From: Neobacillus rhizophilus
GTDB taxonomy: Bacteria > Bacillota > Bacilli > Bacillales > Cytobacillaceae
Assembly (NCBI RefSeq): GCF_018343535.1
Contig: NZ_JAGYPF010000009.1
Coordinates: 1 to 64,000, forward strand
Reading direction: 5' to 3'
Length of the DNA stretch: 64,000 nt
The notes under the pieces are model-generated. The model made no database searches. It had not been told where the DNA came from and was given only the letters and a program-made list of their open reading frames with translations. The translations under genes were made by a program, and so were the position numbers. Of the stretch, positions 6,246 through 14,214 are shown one piece after another (within the stretch, counting starts at the first letter, position 1; each line of letters begins with the position of its first letter).

Positions 6246-7322
6246 ATGGACCAAAAACGAGAATTACCAGTGTACATGTTATCCATTCATCGTTGGGATC
6301 TTCAGGAACTTTCGTTGCCTCTAAGACCCTACGGTGATCCAGTTCCCGGAAATTTATATATTGAGGATATGAAATTTTCAATTGCCACCCAATTCAGAGG
6401 AAACTATACAAAAAAACTCCCAAAAAGATCCTATTTCGTTCAATTGCTGCGTCCACAACTCCTTAATGGGGCCCGCGAGTTGCATCTCAACGCTGAATAC
6501 AAGGACCCCTCCTCCATCCGTAATAAGCTTTCCCTCGATTTATTCCGGGTCTTTGGGGTTCTTTCACCCCGATCCCAGCATGTTCGTTTGTACCTGAATG
6601 GCCAATATGAGGGCGTCTACTTGCATTTGGAATCTGTCGATGATTTATTTTTTAAAAAAAGAGGCCTTCAAGTCGAGTCCATTTATTATGCGGTCAAGCC
6701 TGATGCCGATTTTTCACTCTACCGCTATAAATCCGAAGAATTGAAAGAGTCGCTTCTTCTCGGATACCAACGTAAATTGGGAACGACTTCTGATGATATC
6801 AAATTAATTGATTTTATCAATATAATTAATAACACTCCCCATGACAAATTTGAGGAAGTAATTTCGAGGCACCTCGATGTCGAAAAGTATCTCCGCTGGC
6901 TGGCTGTCGCCGTCTGTACCCAAAACTATGATGGTTTTAAAAAAAACTATGCCTTATACCGAAACCCAGAAACTAAATTATTTGAAATCCTCCCCTGGGA
7001 CTATGATGGGACATTTGGCCGGGATTGGGATGCCGACATTATTAAACCTGATTCCTTATCCATCAATGGTAAAAATCATTTAACAAAGAAACTGTTGGAA
7101 TGCCCTGCTTTTCGTAAGCAGTACCGGGCTTTGATGGAAGAACTTCTTGATACATTATTTACTCCTGACTATTTTGAACCAATCATCACTTCACTAACCG
7201 AATCTATCAGTCCATATCTTCTCTTTACAAATGAGGAACAGAGGGAAATTTTCGATGGGGAAAAAGATTTTATGCTCTGGTTTATAAAAAAGAGGAATGG
7301 ATACTTAAGAAATTTAACATAA
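6246..7322 (+). CDS. cotH: CotH-family spore coat protein kinase
   Basis: A 358-aa protein of the CotH kinase family. Known members are atypical protein kinases that phosphorylate Ser residues of spore coat proteins and organise the outer coat. Visible features are a lysine-rich strand near FRGNYTKKLPKRSYFVQ (50-66), NYDGFKKNYALYR with Asp229, and PWDYDGTFG with Asp252/Asp254. Asp229 and Asp252 correspond closely to the two catalytic aspartates reported for B. subtilis CotH (228, 251). The start is the ATG at 6246, behind AAAGGAG; the open frame extends further upstream but without a start context. It is followed by its own terminator. Confidence 0.9.
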   Translation: MDQKRELPVYMLSIHRWDLQELSLPLRPYGDPVPGNLYIEDMKFSIATQFRGNYTKKLPKRSYFVQLLRPQLLNGARELHLNAEYKDPSSIRNKLSLDLFRVFGVLSPRSQHVRLYLNGQYEGVYLHLESVDDLFFKKRGLQVESIYYAVKPDADFSLYRYKSEELKESLLLGYQRKLGTTSDDIKLIDFINIINNTPHDKFEEVISRHLDVEKYLRWLAVAVCTQNYDGFKKNYALYRNPETKLFEILPWDYDGTFGRDWDADIIKPDSLSINGKNHLTKKLLECPAFRKQYRALMEELLDTLFTPDYFEPIITSLTESISPYLLFTNEEQREIFDGEKDFMLWFIKKRNGYLRNLT

Positions 7323-7352
7323 AACAGCTCCCCCCAATGCGGGGGTTTTATT
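7321..7352 (+). terminator. terminator after cotH
   Basis: A CCCCC/GGGGG stem directly after the cotH stop is followed by TTTTATTATG. The T-run is short, so strength is uncertain. Confidence 0.65.
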
Positions 7353-7478
7353 ATGTCTTACAGTTCCCCCTTTCGGATTTCAGCCAAAAGTCGTAGAAAA
7401 GTTCAAGCTTTTTTCTGACGGAAGATTTTCTAGAAATAGTTATGCTTAACACATCAAGAACAAAGGGGAGAAACCGTT

Positions 7479-8195
7479 ATGGAAAATCAAGTGGTGATGA
7501 TTACTGGAGCATCAAAGGGATTGGGGAGAGCATTAGCTTTGGCTTTTGCCGCAAATGGGGCAAGACTTGCAATCTGTGCAAGGTCAGCAGAAGCTCTATT
7601 CAAAGTAAAGGAGGAAGCTCAAAGGTTTGGGGCTGAGGTGCTGGCTATTACCGCTGATATATCCAAAGCGCGTGATTTGGAGCGGTTTGTTGCGCAGGCG
7701 GAGGTAGCCTACGGCCAGATTGATGTGCTGATTAATAATGCCTCCATGCTGGGGCCGAGTCCAATGCCACTCTTGCTCGATTACCCAGAAGATGATTTTG
7801 CGGAGGTACTTAGGGTAAATGCGGTTTCTACCTTTTCCGTAACAAGAAGAGTCCTCCCCGGAATGCTTCAGCGCAATATAGGCTCCATTATCAATGTGAC
7901 CTCTGAAGCGGGCCATGTCGGCTACGCGGGGTGGGGAGCATACGGAATTTCCAAATTTGCGGTTGAAGGACTGACACAAACATGGGCAGATGAGTTAAGC
8001 GAAACAAATATCCGGGTCAATATGGTGGATCCAGGAGAAATGGATACCGACATGCATCGCTTGGCCGTTCCAGATTGCGATTACCCGCTGGCAAGGCCGG
8101 AGGATGTCGTGGACATATTTTTATACCTTGCTTCCGATAAGTCTGCAGGTATTACCGGCAAACGGTTTGAAGCACAGTCAGAGGAGGAATTGTAA
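7479..8195 (+). CDS. SDR-family oxidoreductase
   Basis: A 238-aa classical short-chain dehydrogenase/reductase. The cofactor-binding TGASKGLG (9-16) is near the N-terminus, with NNAS at 86-89 (usually NNAG), Asn114, and the catalytic Ser142-Tyr155-Lys159 triad (YGISK). The substrate is unknown; the residue after strand 2 is Arg (CARS), suggesting NADP(H). AAAGGGGAG precedes the ATG. Its stop codon abuts the ATG of the QueA-like gene, so the two are co-transcribed. The C-terminus is short and carries Glu-rich residues (QSEEEL) overlapping the next gene's ribosome binding site. Confidence 0.88.
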   Translation: MENQVVMITGASKGLGRALALAFAANGARLAICARSAEALFKVKEEAQRFGAEVLAITADISKARDLERFVAQAEVAYGQIDVLINNASMLGPSPMPLLLDYPEDDFAEVLRVNAVSTFSVTRRVLPGMLQRNIGSIINVTSEAGHVGYAGWGAYGISKFAVEGLTQTWADELSETNIRVNMVDPGEMDTDMHRLAVPDCDYPLARPEDVVDIFLYLASDKSAGITGKRFEAQSEEEL

Positions 8196-9224
8196 ATGCC
8201 TGCAAAAGCGTTGGATTTCTATCTTCCTAATGAATTAAATGCTTCCCATCCTCCTGAAAAACGCGGCTTAAGAAGAGATCATGTCCGGATGATGGTTCTT
8301 GACCGCAATACCGGCGGAATCAGGCATGACCATTTCTTCCGCCTTGCAGATTACCTCGAGTCCGGTGACCTCGTCATTTTAAATAACAGTCGGACGATAC
8401 CTGCAATACTACAAGCTGAATGGTTGCGAAATACAGGGCAAATCTCACCAAGGGTGGAAATCCGGCTGGCGAGACGCCGAAACGAAGACTCATGGGAAGC
8501 TCTTATTGTTGCCAATCCCGTAAAAATTGGCGATGCACTTCAATTTTCACCTGAATTAACCGCAATGGTGATAGGTGAAAAAGCACATTCACCGTTAAAG
8601 ATCATTCAGTTTTCAAAGAAAGGAACGGACTTATTTAATATCATCTATGCTCTTGGAGAGCCGATCCGCTACGAATATATTGAGTATCCTTGGGAACTGG
8701 ACTACTACCAAACTGTGTTTGCGAGTCATCCAGGCTCAGTGGAGATGCCCTCGGCAGGAAGAGCATTCAGCTGGGAACTAATTTTTCAACTAAAACGCAA
8801 AAAGATTCAACTCGATTTTATTCAGCTGCATACGGGATTAAGCTATCTCCTTGACGAACAGTGGCACCAGACACCAGAAGAAAACGAGGAAGAATATCGC
8901 ATTTCTAAAAAAACAATGGAGAGAATTCGGCAGACAAAAGCTTCCGGAAAAAGGGTCATCGCGGTTGGAACAACGGTTGTCCGCGCTCTCGAGACTGCCG
9001 CCCGAAACGATGCCCTTTCGGGTGTAACAAATCTCTATATTGACCAACAATTTCCTTTAAACATTGCCGATGGTATCATTACTGGTTTTCATGAGCCAAA
9101 AGCAAGCCACCTTGACATGCTTTCGGCCTTTATTTCGGAACAGCATTTGCTTCAAGCTTATGAGCAAGCGGTAGCCTGCGGTTATTTATGGCATGAGTTT
9201 GGCGATATGAACCTTATTATCTAA
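8196..9224 (+). CDS. QueA-like protein (S-adenosylmethionine:tRNA ribosyltransferase-isomerase family)
   Basis: A 342-aa protein clearly related to QueA, the enzyme making epoxyqueuosine in tRNA. Conserved parts are LESGDLVILNNSRTIPA (54-70), IAVGTTVVRALE (255-266) and ADGIITGFHEPKASHLDMLSAF near the C-terminus. Several QueA signatures are changed: the AAPTAGLHFT-type motif is VEMPSAGRAFS (182-192), LHVGLGTF is LHTGLSYL (211-218), and the His-containing motif after it is missing. It is therefore probably a divergent paralogue, and tRNA modification by it is uncertain. The ribosome binding site GAGGAGG lies inside the SDR gene, with no intergenic gap. Confidence 0.82.
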   Translation: MPAKALDFYLPNELNASHPPEKRGLRRDHVRMMVLDRNTGGIRHDHFFRLADYLESGDLVILNNSRTIPAILQAEWLRNTGQISPRVEIRLARRRNEDSWEALIVANPVKIGDALQFSPELTAMVIGEKAHSPLKIIQFSKKGTDLFNIIYALGEPIRYEYIEYPWELDYYQTVFASHPGSVEMPSAGRAFSWELIFQLKRKKIQLDFIQLHTGLSYLLDEQWHQTPEENEEEYRISKKTMERIRQTKASGKRVIAVGTTVVRALETAARNDALSGVTNLYIDQQFPLNIADGIITGFHEPKASHLDMLSAFISEQHLLQAYEQAVACGYLWHEFGDMNLII

Positions 9225-9243
9225 TGGAGAGGATGGGTATGGC

Positions 9244-9585
9244 GTGCGATTTCACCATTATGCCTTGGAAGTGCACGAACTTGAGGAAGCCATTGCTTTT
9301 TATAAAAACTATTGTGGTTTTCAGGAAGAAGGCAGACTGTCATATATGGACGAAGAGATTGTGTTTCTTATATCTAAGAATTTCCGGCTTGAGTTAATTT
9401 TCGGGCCCCAGCAGAACGAAGGGACCACTCACCTTTGTTTTGAAGTAGACGACCTGCCCGATGTAATGAAAAAGTTGGATGACAGGACAAGGATTGAGGG
9501 TCCCTACAAGCTTCCGAATGGCTGGGAGACAGTGTTTTATGAGGGGCCAAATCAAGAAATTATTGAATTTTTACAGACTTTTTGA
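9244..9585 (+). CDS. VOC-family (glyoxalase/dioxygenase fold) protein
   Basis: A 113-aa single-module vicinal oxygen chelate protein. FHHYALEVHELEEAIAFYKN opens the first beta-alpha-beta unit, HLCFEVDDL the second, and EIIEFLQ closes with the likely metal-ligand Glu. The substrate cannot be inferred. It starts with GTG at 9244 behind GGAGAGG/GGATGGG, 19 bp after the QueA-like gene, so it is likely the third gene of the SDR operon. Confidence 0.82.
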   Translation: MRFHHYALEVHELEEAIAFYKNYCGFQEEGRLSYMDEEIVFLISKNFRLELIFGPQQNEGTTHLCFEVDDLPDVMKKLDDRTRIEGPYKLPNGWETVFYEGPNQEIIEFLQTF

Positions 9586-9637
9586 ACATCTAATACGTTA
9601 TAATGACAGGAGATAATGACGGTGGGGTGAGAATTCG

Positions 9638-10756
9638 ATGTCTGCTGCGGCTGGGTACGAAGAAATCAGCATTTTAAAAGAAATCGCTGAGCTTTTAAAC
9701 GAAGGAACAGATATAAGGGATATATTGTCCGGGGTATTGAAAAAACTCCTCCATGTAACGGGCTTGCAAACTGGCTGGATATTCTTAATGGACGAAAATG
9801 GTATGTATCAGCTCGCAGCTGATAAAGCCCTCCCGCCTGCTTTAGCCCAGGATGGAAAGCGGCGGATGTGCCAAGGCAAGTGCTGGTGTGTAAACAAGTA
9901 CAATAACGGGCAACTGAATAAGGCCACAAATATTATGGAATGTAAACGAATTGAAGATGCCATCGAAGAAAATGCCGGAGAAACTTGCGGATTGACCCAC
10001 CATGCAACCGTTCCACTAAGGGCAGGAGCAGAACGGTTCGGCATCTTAAATGTAGGCTCACCATATAAAACCCATTTCGAAAAAAATGAACTTGCCCTGC
10101 TTGAAGCAGTTGCCTATCAAATTGGAACGGCCTTAAAACGAATTAAATTAACCCAGAGGGAACAAGAAACGGCGCTTGTTGCAGAGCGGAACCGGCTGGC
10201 GAGGGATCTTCACGATTCTGTGAACCAGCTGTTATTTTCCCTCAGTCTTACCGCAAGAGCCGGTGAGGAAATGGCAAAAACAGATGATGTAAAGCAAACG
10301 TTCGGCTACATTCAGGATTTGGCCCAGGAAGCACTCGGTGAAATGCGGGCATTGATTTGGCAGTTGCGGCCGCATGGACTGGAAAATGGGATTGTCAGCG
10401 CCTTGAGAAGCTATGCTGAAATGCTGGGGTTGTCGATTGAAACTAAGGTAACAGGCGCCGCCAGCATTCCCGGTAGTGTTGAGGAAGCATTGTGGCGAAT
10501 TGGTCAAGAGGCACTGGCCAATTGTAAAAAGCATGCCCAAGCAACTGCCGTCCAGTTATTTTTTCAGATGTCCAGCGATAAAGTTCTTTTGGTCATAAAG
10601 GATGGCGGCTGCGGCTTCCATTATGATGAAAATCTTGAAATTCCCTCATTAGGGTTAAAAAGTATGAAAACACGGACAGAAGCATTAAATGGAACCTTTC
10701 ATTTAAAAAGCAAAACGGACAGCGGGACAGAAATCAAAATTGAAATTCCGTTGTAG
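9638..10756 (+). CDS. GAF-domain sensor histidine kinase with cysteine cluster (AirS/YhcY-like)
   Basis: A 372-aa cytoplasmic two-component kinase. An N-terminal GAF domain (about 12-165) is followed by HisKA_3 dimerisation with phospho-acceptor His192 in ARDLHDSVNQ, and by a C-terminal HATPase (DGGCGFHYD, GLKSMKTR, GTEIKIEIPL). The GAF domain holds five cysteines, at 78, 82, 84, 102 and 117 (MCQGKCWC ... MEC ... TCGL). Staphylococcal AirS is a related NarL-type kinase in which GAF cysteines bind an oxygen- and redox-sensitive [2Fe-2S] cluster, so redox sensing is likely here. GGTGGGGTGAG lies upstream of the ATG, and a TATAAT sits at about 9598. It is paired with the regulator 12 bp downstream. 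Confidence 0.9.
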   Translation: MSAAAGYEEISILKEIAELLNEGTDIRDILSGVLKKLLHVTGLQTGWIFLMDENGMYQLAADKALPPALAQDGKRRMCQGKCWCVNKYNNGQLNKATNIMECKRIEDAIEENAGETCGLTHHATVPLRAGAERFGILNVGSPYKTHFEKNELALLEAVAYQIGTALKRIKLTQREQETALVAERNRLARDLHDSVNQLLFSLSLTARAGEEMAKTDDVKQTFGYIQDLAQEALGEMRALIWQLRPHGLENGIVSALRSYAEMLGLSIETKVTGAASIPGSVEEALWRIGQEALANCKKHAQATAVQLFFQMSSDKVLLVIKDGGCGFHYDENLEIPSLGLKSMKTRTEALNGTFHLKSKTDSGTEIKIEIPL

Positions 10757-10768
10757 GGGGAGAATTCA

Positions 10769-11410
10769 GTGAGTATACGGATACTAATCGCAGACGACCA
10801 TCATGTTGTTAGACGGGGATTGGCTTTTTTCCTGCGGACGCAAAACGACCTTGATGTGATTGGGGAAGCGGCAAACGGAAAAGAAGCGGTTGAACTTGCG
10901 AAATCATTGAAGCCGGATCTTATTTTAATGGATTTGGTCATGCCGGAAATGGACGGAATTCAGGCAACAAGCATCATTAAAAAGGAACAGCCGGAAATCA
11001 AAATCATGATGTTGACTAGCTTTTCCGACCAGGACCATGTGATTCCCGCTCTGGAGGCAGGTGCATCAGGCTTCCAATTAAAGGACATTCAGCCAGATGA
11101 ATTGGTAATGTCCATTAAAAGAATCATGAGCGGAGAAAACCAGCTTCATCCGAAAGCGACTTCGCATTTATTGGCTAATTTGTCCTCTAAAAATAAAACT
11201 GAACGGGATTTAATCGAGGAATTAACAAAAAGAGAGCTTGATGTATTAAAAGAAATTGCCAAGGGAAAAAGCAATAAAGAAATTGCGGCTGCTCTTTTTA
11301 TTACCGAAAAGACAGTTAAAACTCATGTTTCAAACCTGCTTGCAAAGCTCGAACTCGCAGATCGGACACAGGCTGCTTTATATGCGGTCAGGAATCACTT
11401 AGTAGACTAA
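10769..11410 (+). CDS. NarL/LuxR-family response regulator
   Basis: A 213-aa response regulator with an N-terminal receiver (Asp9, Asp10, phospho-acceptor Asp55 in LILMDLVMPEMDG, and Lys in FQLKD) and a C-terminal LuxR helix-turn-helix (LTKRELDVLKEIAKGKSNKEIA ... VKTHVSNLLAKL). It is the cognate partner of the preceding GAF kinase: same strand, 12-bp gap, same organisation as YhcYZ/AirSR. It starts with GTG behind GGGGGAG. Target genes cannot be told from the sequence. A strong terminator follows immediately. Confidence 0.92.
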   Translation: MSIRILIADDHHVVRRGLAFFLRTQNDLDVIGEAANGKEAVELAKSLKPDLILMDLVMPEMDGIQATSIIKKEQPEIKIMMLTSFSDQDHVIPALEAGASGFQLKDIQPDELVMSIKRIMSGENQLHPKATSHLLANLSSKNKTERDLIEELTKRELDVLKEIAKGKSNKEIAAALFITEKTVKTHVSNLLAKLELADRTQAALYAVRNHLVD

Positions 11411-11412
11411 GG

Positions 11413-11445
11413 ACGAATGTGGTGTAGAATCACATTCGTTTTTTA
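11413..11445 (+). terminator. terminator of the two-component operon
   Basis: ACGAATGTG pairs with CACATTCGT around a nine-base loop, followed by TTTTT. It lies two bases after the response-regulator stop. Confidence 0.92.
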
Positions 11446-11448
11446 TGG

Positions 11449-11484
11449 AAAAAAAGCCCCTAACCAAATCGGTTGGGAGCCCTT
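11449..11484 (-). terminator. terminator of the GH3 gene
   Basis: On the minus strand AAGGGCTCCCAACC and GGTTAGGGGCTT form a GC-rich stem followed by seven T. It lies 14 bp beyond the GH3 stop and back to back with the plus-strand terminator. Confidence 0.9.
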
Positions 11485-11498
11485 GAGTGTTTGCAAAA

Positions 11499-13616
11499 TT
11501 AATATGTCAGTCCATGACCAAGTTTATAAACATTCCCATCTTTGTCTTTATAGGCATATTGGAGTCCTTCAGGCATATATTTGTCTTTGTCATAGCCCGG
11601 CACATCATTTCTGGATACGCAATCGCCACTTTCATCGACTGCAATAACTGCTTCGCTTGCTGGCAAGGTTAATGGCAGAACGCCAACTGGTTTGAAATTA
11701 CCCGCAATTACCTCAAACTGTGCCTTATAGAACGTATCGTATCCTGCGATTAAAGCATCTGCCAAAGGCTCAACATTTCCAAGAATCCACGGCAGAACAA
11801 AATTAACAGTCATAATGACTTTTCCGCCTCGGATATGGACTTTATCAGCCACTTCCTTTAGATGATCGATATTGCTTAAAGTAGTTTCTTCATACGTTGA
11901 ACCATCCAAAGCAGTTAGTGTTTTCTTCTCGCAAAGCTCAAGCTCTAAAAGACCCGGTGTCGCATTAAAATACGCTCCGGATTTTGGACTTAATAACAAA
12001 ATAGCTATGTCGGCTTCCTCATAGTTATCAGTCAACGTAAACTGTACTAGTTCTTCGCATTCTTTCCTTGCTTGTTCCGTGTAAGTAGCTGCCCGCTCTG
12101 GTTCCTTATGGAAAGCTTCCACATAAACCTTTTTACCCTCAAGCTTGTCAGCAGTTAAAGGTAATGTCTGATTACTATTTTTTAGGACTGTTACTGACTT
12201 TTTATGAGCTTCGTAAGCAGCTTCCCAATGAGTTGGATTACTAATCACTTTAGTTGCATTTTCTGGTGAAACATATGTACGATCATCAAATAATCCTAAA
12301 GCAAACATTTCTGTAAGGAGCCGTACATTTGCTTCATCAATACGTTTTTCACTAATCCATCCATTTTGGATAGCTAATTTAAGGTTTTCAATATCATTTG
12401 TATCAGCAACAAGATCTGTACCAGCATTTACGGCTTTGGCAAATCGCTCAGCCTCAGTCTTATTTTCAACGCCCCAGCTCATCTTATTTGTAACGCCGCT
12501 GTCGCTATTGATATAGCCCTTGAATCCTAATTTTCCTCTTAGAATGTACTGCAAGAAATAATGATTAAAGGTAAAGCCAACTTCTTCGAACGGAATATCT
12601 TCACCCTCAAATTCTTGAACCACACTCTTTTTGATACTAGGGATGGAATAATAAGGCATGATCGATGATGTGCTATGCTCTACCGCTGTCCGGAATGGCG
12701 GCAGGTGATATTTTTCTAAGCTGCCTGGAGTTGGGTATAGATTCCACTTTCCTTCTTTATAATGTGGATCAAATCCATTTTCCCGTGCACCGCCGCCTGG
12801 AAAATGCTTAGTGGTCATCGCAATACTATGATTTCCTAATGTCTCTCCTTGAAATGCGTCAATAATGCGGCCAATCGCATCGGAAATAAACTCCGGGTCT
12901 TCACCAAACGTGCCATACGTCCGCTGCCATCTAGGGTCTGTGGCAGTATCAGCCATATACATATAGCCTTTTCTAATTCCCGTTGCATCCCACTCATCAT
13001 GCGCGATGTGGGCAAATTGGCTAATCAACGAGGCATCCCCGCCATTTTTTATATCACCTTTAGCTGCGGCGGCTAGTCCTAACGTTCCTGGCCAAGTGGA
13101 AAAGATCCCGACTGCATCATTCATCCCAAAGATGGATTCCCCATTTTCATTTCTTGAATTCGATGTGATCAAACATGGAATACCAAGACGTGTACCCTCA
13201 CATAATTCATTCATTTTATTAATCCAATCGGCCATTTCAGCCGGGCTCCAGTTGTCGCGCAGAATGAAGTGCCTTAAGTGCATATTTTCAAGAGTATGGG
13301 TTGTTCCATATATTTTCGAAGCAGCAAAGATATTTTCGCCTTTTTCAACAATCCCTTCATCCAATACACCATCATGACTGGTCTTACTCTTATCTTTTTG
13401 AGTAAGCCCCATCTGACGGGTATTAATCAGCATCATACCGACCTTTTCATCGAGATTCATCAATGACACTAGGTTTTCGGCACGTTCTTTCGGACTCAAA
13501 CGCCAATCCTTATAAGGCTCTAATTTCCCACTATTATTTAAATCTTTAAATTTTAATCCATCGACTTCAATCAGATTCTTTACTCTAACTTCCAACTTCG
13601 GCTGCATATGCTCCAA
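11499..13616 (-). CDS. glycoside hydrolase family 3 protein (beta-glucosidase-like)
   Basis: A 705-aa two-domain GH3 enzyme. The N-terminal TIM barrel shows RWQRTYGTFGEDP (about 229-241), KHFPGGGARENG (270-281) and the nucleophile region GYINSDSGVT with Asp372; most GH3 enzymes have SDW where this has SDS. The C-terminal alpha/beta domain begins near SVTVLKN. There is no signal peptide, so it is likely cytoplasmic. It is probably a beta-glucosidase or related exo-glycosidase; the substrate is unknown. It starts with TTG at 13616 behind GGAGG with an eight-base spacer; the in-frame ATG at 13607 is too far. It is a single-gene unit with its own terminator, inserted next to rpsI. Confidence 0.88.
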   Translation of the reverse strand: MEHMQPKLEVRVKNLIEVDGLKFKDLNNSGKLEPYKDWRLSPKERAENLVSLMNLDEKVGMMLINTRQMGLTQKDKSKTSHDGVLDEGIVEKGENIFAASKIYGTTHTLENMHLRHFILRDNWSPAEMADWINKMNELCEGTRLGIPCLITSNSRNENGESIFGMNDAVGIFSTWPGTLGLAAAAKGDIKNGGDASLISQFAHIAHDEWDATGIRKGYMYMADTATDPRWQRTYGTFGEDPEFISDAIGRIIDAFQGETLGNHSIAMTTKHFPGGGARENGFDPHYKEGKWNLYPTPGSLEKYHLPPFRTAVEHSTSSIMPYYSIPSIKKSVVQEFEGEDIPFEEVGFTFNHYFLQYILRGKLGFKGYINSDSGVTNKMSWGVENKTEAERFAKAVNAGTDLVADTNDIENLKLAIQNGWISEKRIDEANVRLLTEMFALGLFDDRTYVSPENATKVISNPTHWEAAYEAHKKSVTVLKNSNQTLPLTADKLEGKKVYVEAFHKEPERAATYTEQARKECEELVQFTLTDNYEEADIAILLLSPKSGAYFNATPGLLELELCEKKTLTALDGSTYEETTLSNIDHLKEVADKVHIRGGKVIMTVNFVLPWILGNVEPLADALIAGYDTFYKAQFEVIAGNFKPVGVLPLTLPASEAVIAVDESGDCVSRNDVPGYDKDKYMPEGLQYAYKDKDGNVYKLGHGLTY

Positions 13617-13647
13617 TTTGTTTACCTCCTAAACTAATTCACTTCTA

Positions 13648-13689
13648 ATTATATACTAATTTGAAGCACGGGGACGCTTCTTATGCTTC
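13648..13689 (-). promoter_or_regulatory. possible promoter/operator of the GH3 gene
   Basis: The minus strand has a perfect -10 (TATAAT) at 13648-13653, with no good -35. The expected -35 position falls inside an inverted repeat, GAAGCA-15-TGCTTC (13663-13689), which could be a regulator binding site. Evidence is limited to position and symmetry. Confidence 0.35.
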
Positions 13690-13750
13690 CCTATTTTGAA
13701 ATTTAGATAAAGGAGTAGGAAAAGAATTTTAAAACATTAAAAATGAATAC

Positions 13751-13786
13751 AAAAAAGACCCCCAACCAATATGGTTGAGAGTCTTT
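13751..13786 (-). terminator. terminator after rpsI
   Basis: On the minus strand AAAGACTCTCAACC pairs with GGTTGGGGGTCTTT around ATATT-type bases, followed by a T-run. It lies 17 bp past the rpsI stop and ends the rplM-rpsI transcript before the accessory block. Confidence 0.9.
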
Positions 13787-13802
13787 GAACGTTCGCAAAA
13801 GA

Positions 13803-14195
13803 TTAACGCTTTGAGAACTGAGGCGCACGACGAGCACCTTTAAGACCGTATTTCTTACGCTCTTTCATACGTGCATCGCGAGTTAATAGACCAGCGCGCT
13901 TTAATGTTGGACGGTACTCTGGGTCAGCTTGAAGTAATGCGCGAGCAATACCGTGGCGGATTGCGCCAGCTTGACCAGTGTAGCCGCCGCCGCTTACGTT
14001 TACAAGAACATCGTAGCTGCCAACAGTTTCAGTAGCTACTAATGGTTGTCTTACAACAACACGTAAAGCTTCGAATGGGATATAAGTGTCGATGTCACGA
14101 TCGTTAATAACAATTTTACCTGTGCCTGGAACTAAGCGTACACGAGCAACTGAGCTCTTACGACGGCCAGTACCGATATATTGAACTTGTGCCAA
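13803..14195 (-). CDS. rpsI: 30S ribosomal protein S9
   Basis: A 130-aa S9 (uS9) with the family features intact: YIGTGRRKSSVARVRL at the start, the GGGYTGQAGAIRHGIARAL core, and the basic tail KGARRAPQFSKR that reaches the P-site tRNA on the 30S subunit. It is co-transcribed with rplM, 19 bp downstream of it, and followed by a strong terminator. GAGGAGG precedes the ATG. Confidence 0.98.
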   Translation of the reverse strand: MAQVQYIGTGRRKSSVARVRLVPGTGKIVINDRDIDTYIPFEALRVVVRQPLVATETVGSYDVLVNVSGGGYTGQAGAIRHGIARALLQADPEYRPTLKRAGLLTRDARMKERKKYGLKGARRAPQFSKR

Positions 14196-14214
14196 GTTAA
14201 TTCCCTCCTCTTAA

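Noticed and set aside
8838..9050. Numerous 60-130-aa antisense open frames inside conserved genes, of which this is one example
   Set aside because: They lie opposite well-supported genes, lack ribosome binding sites, and have Cys/Ser/Phe-rich shadow-frame composition.
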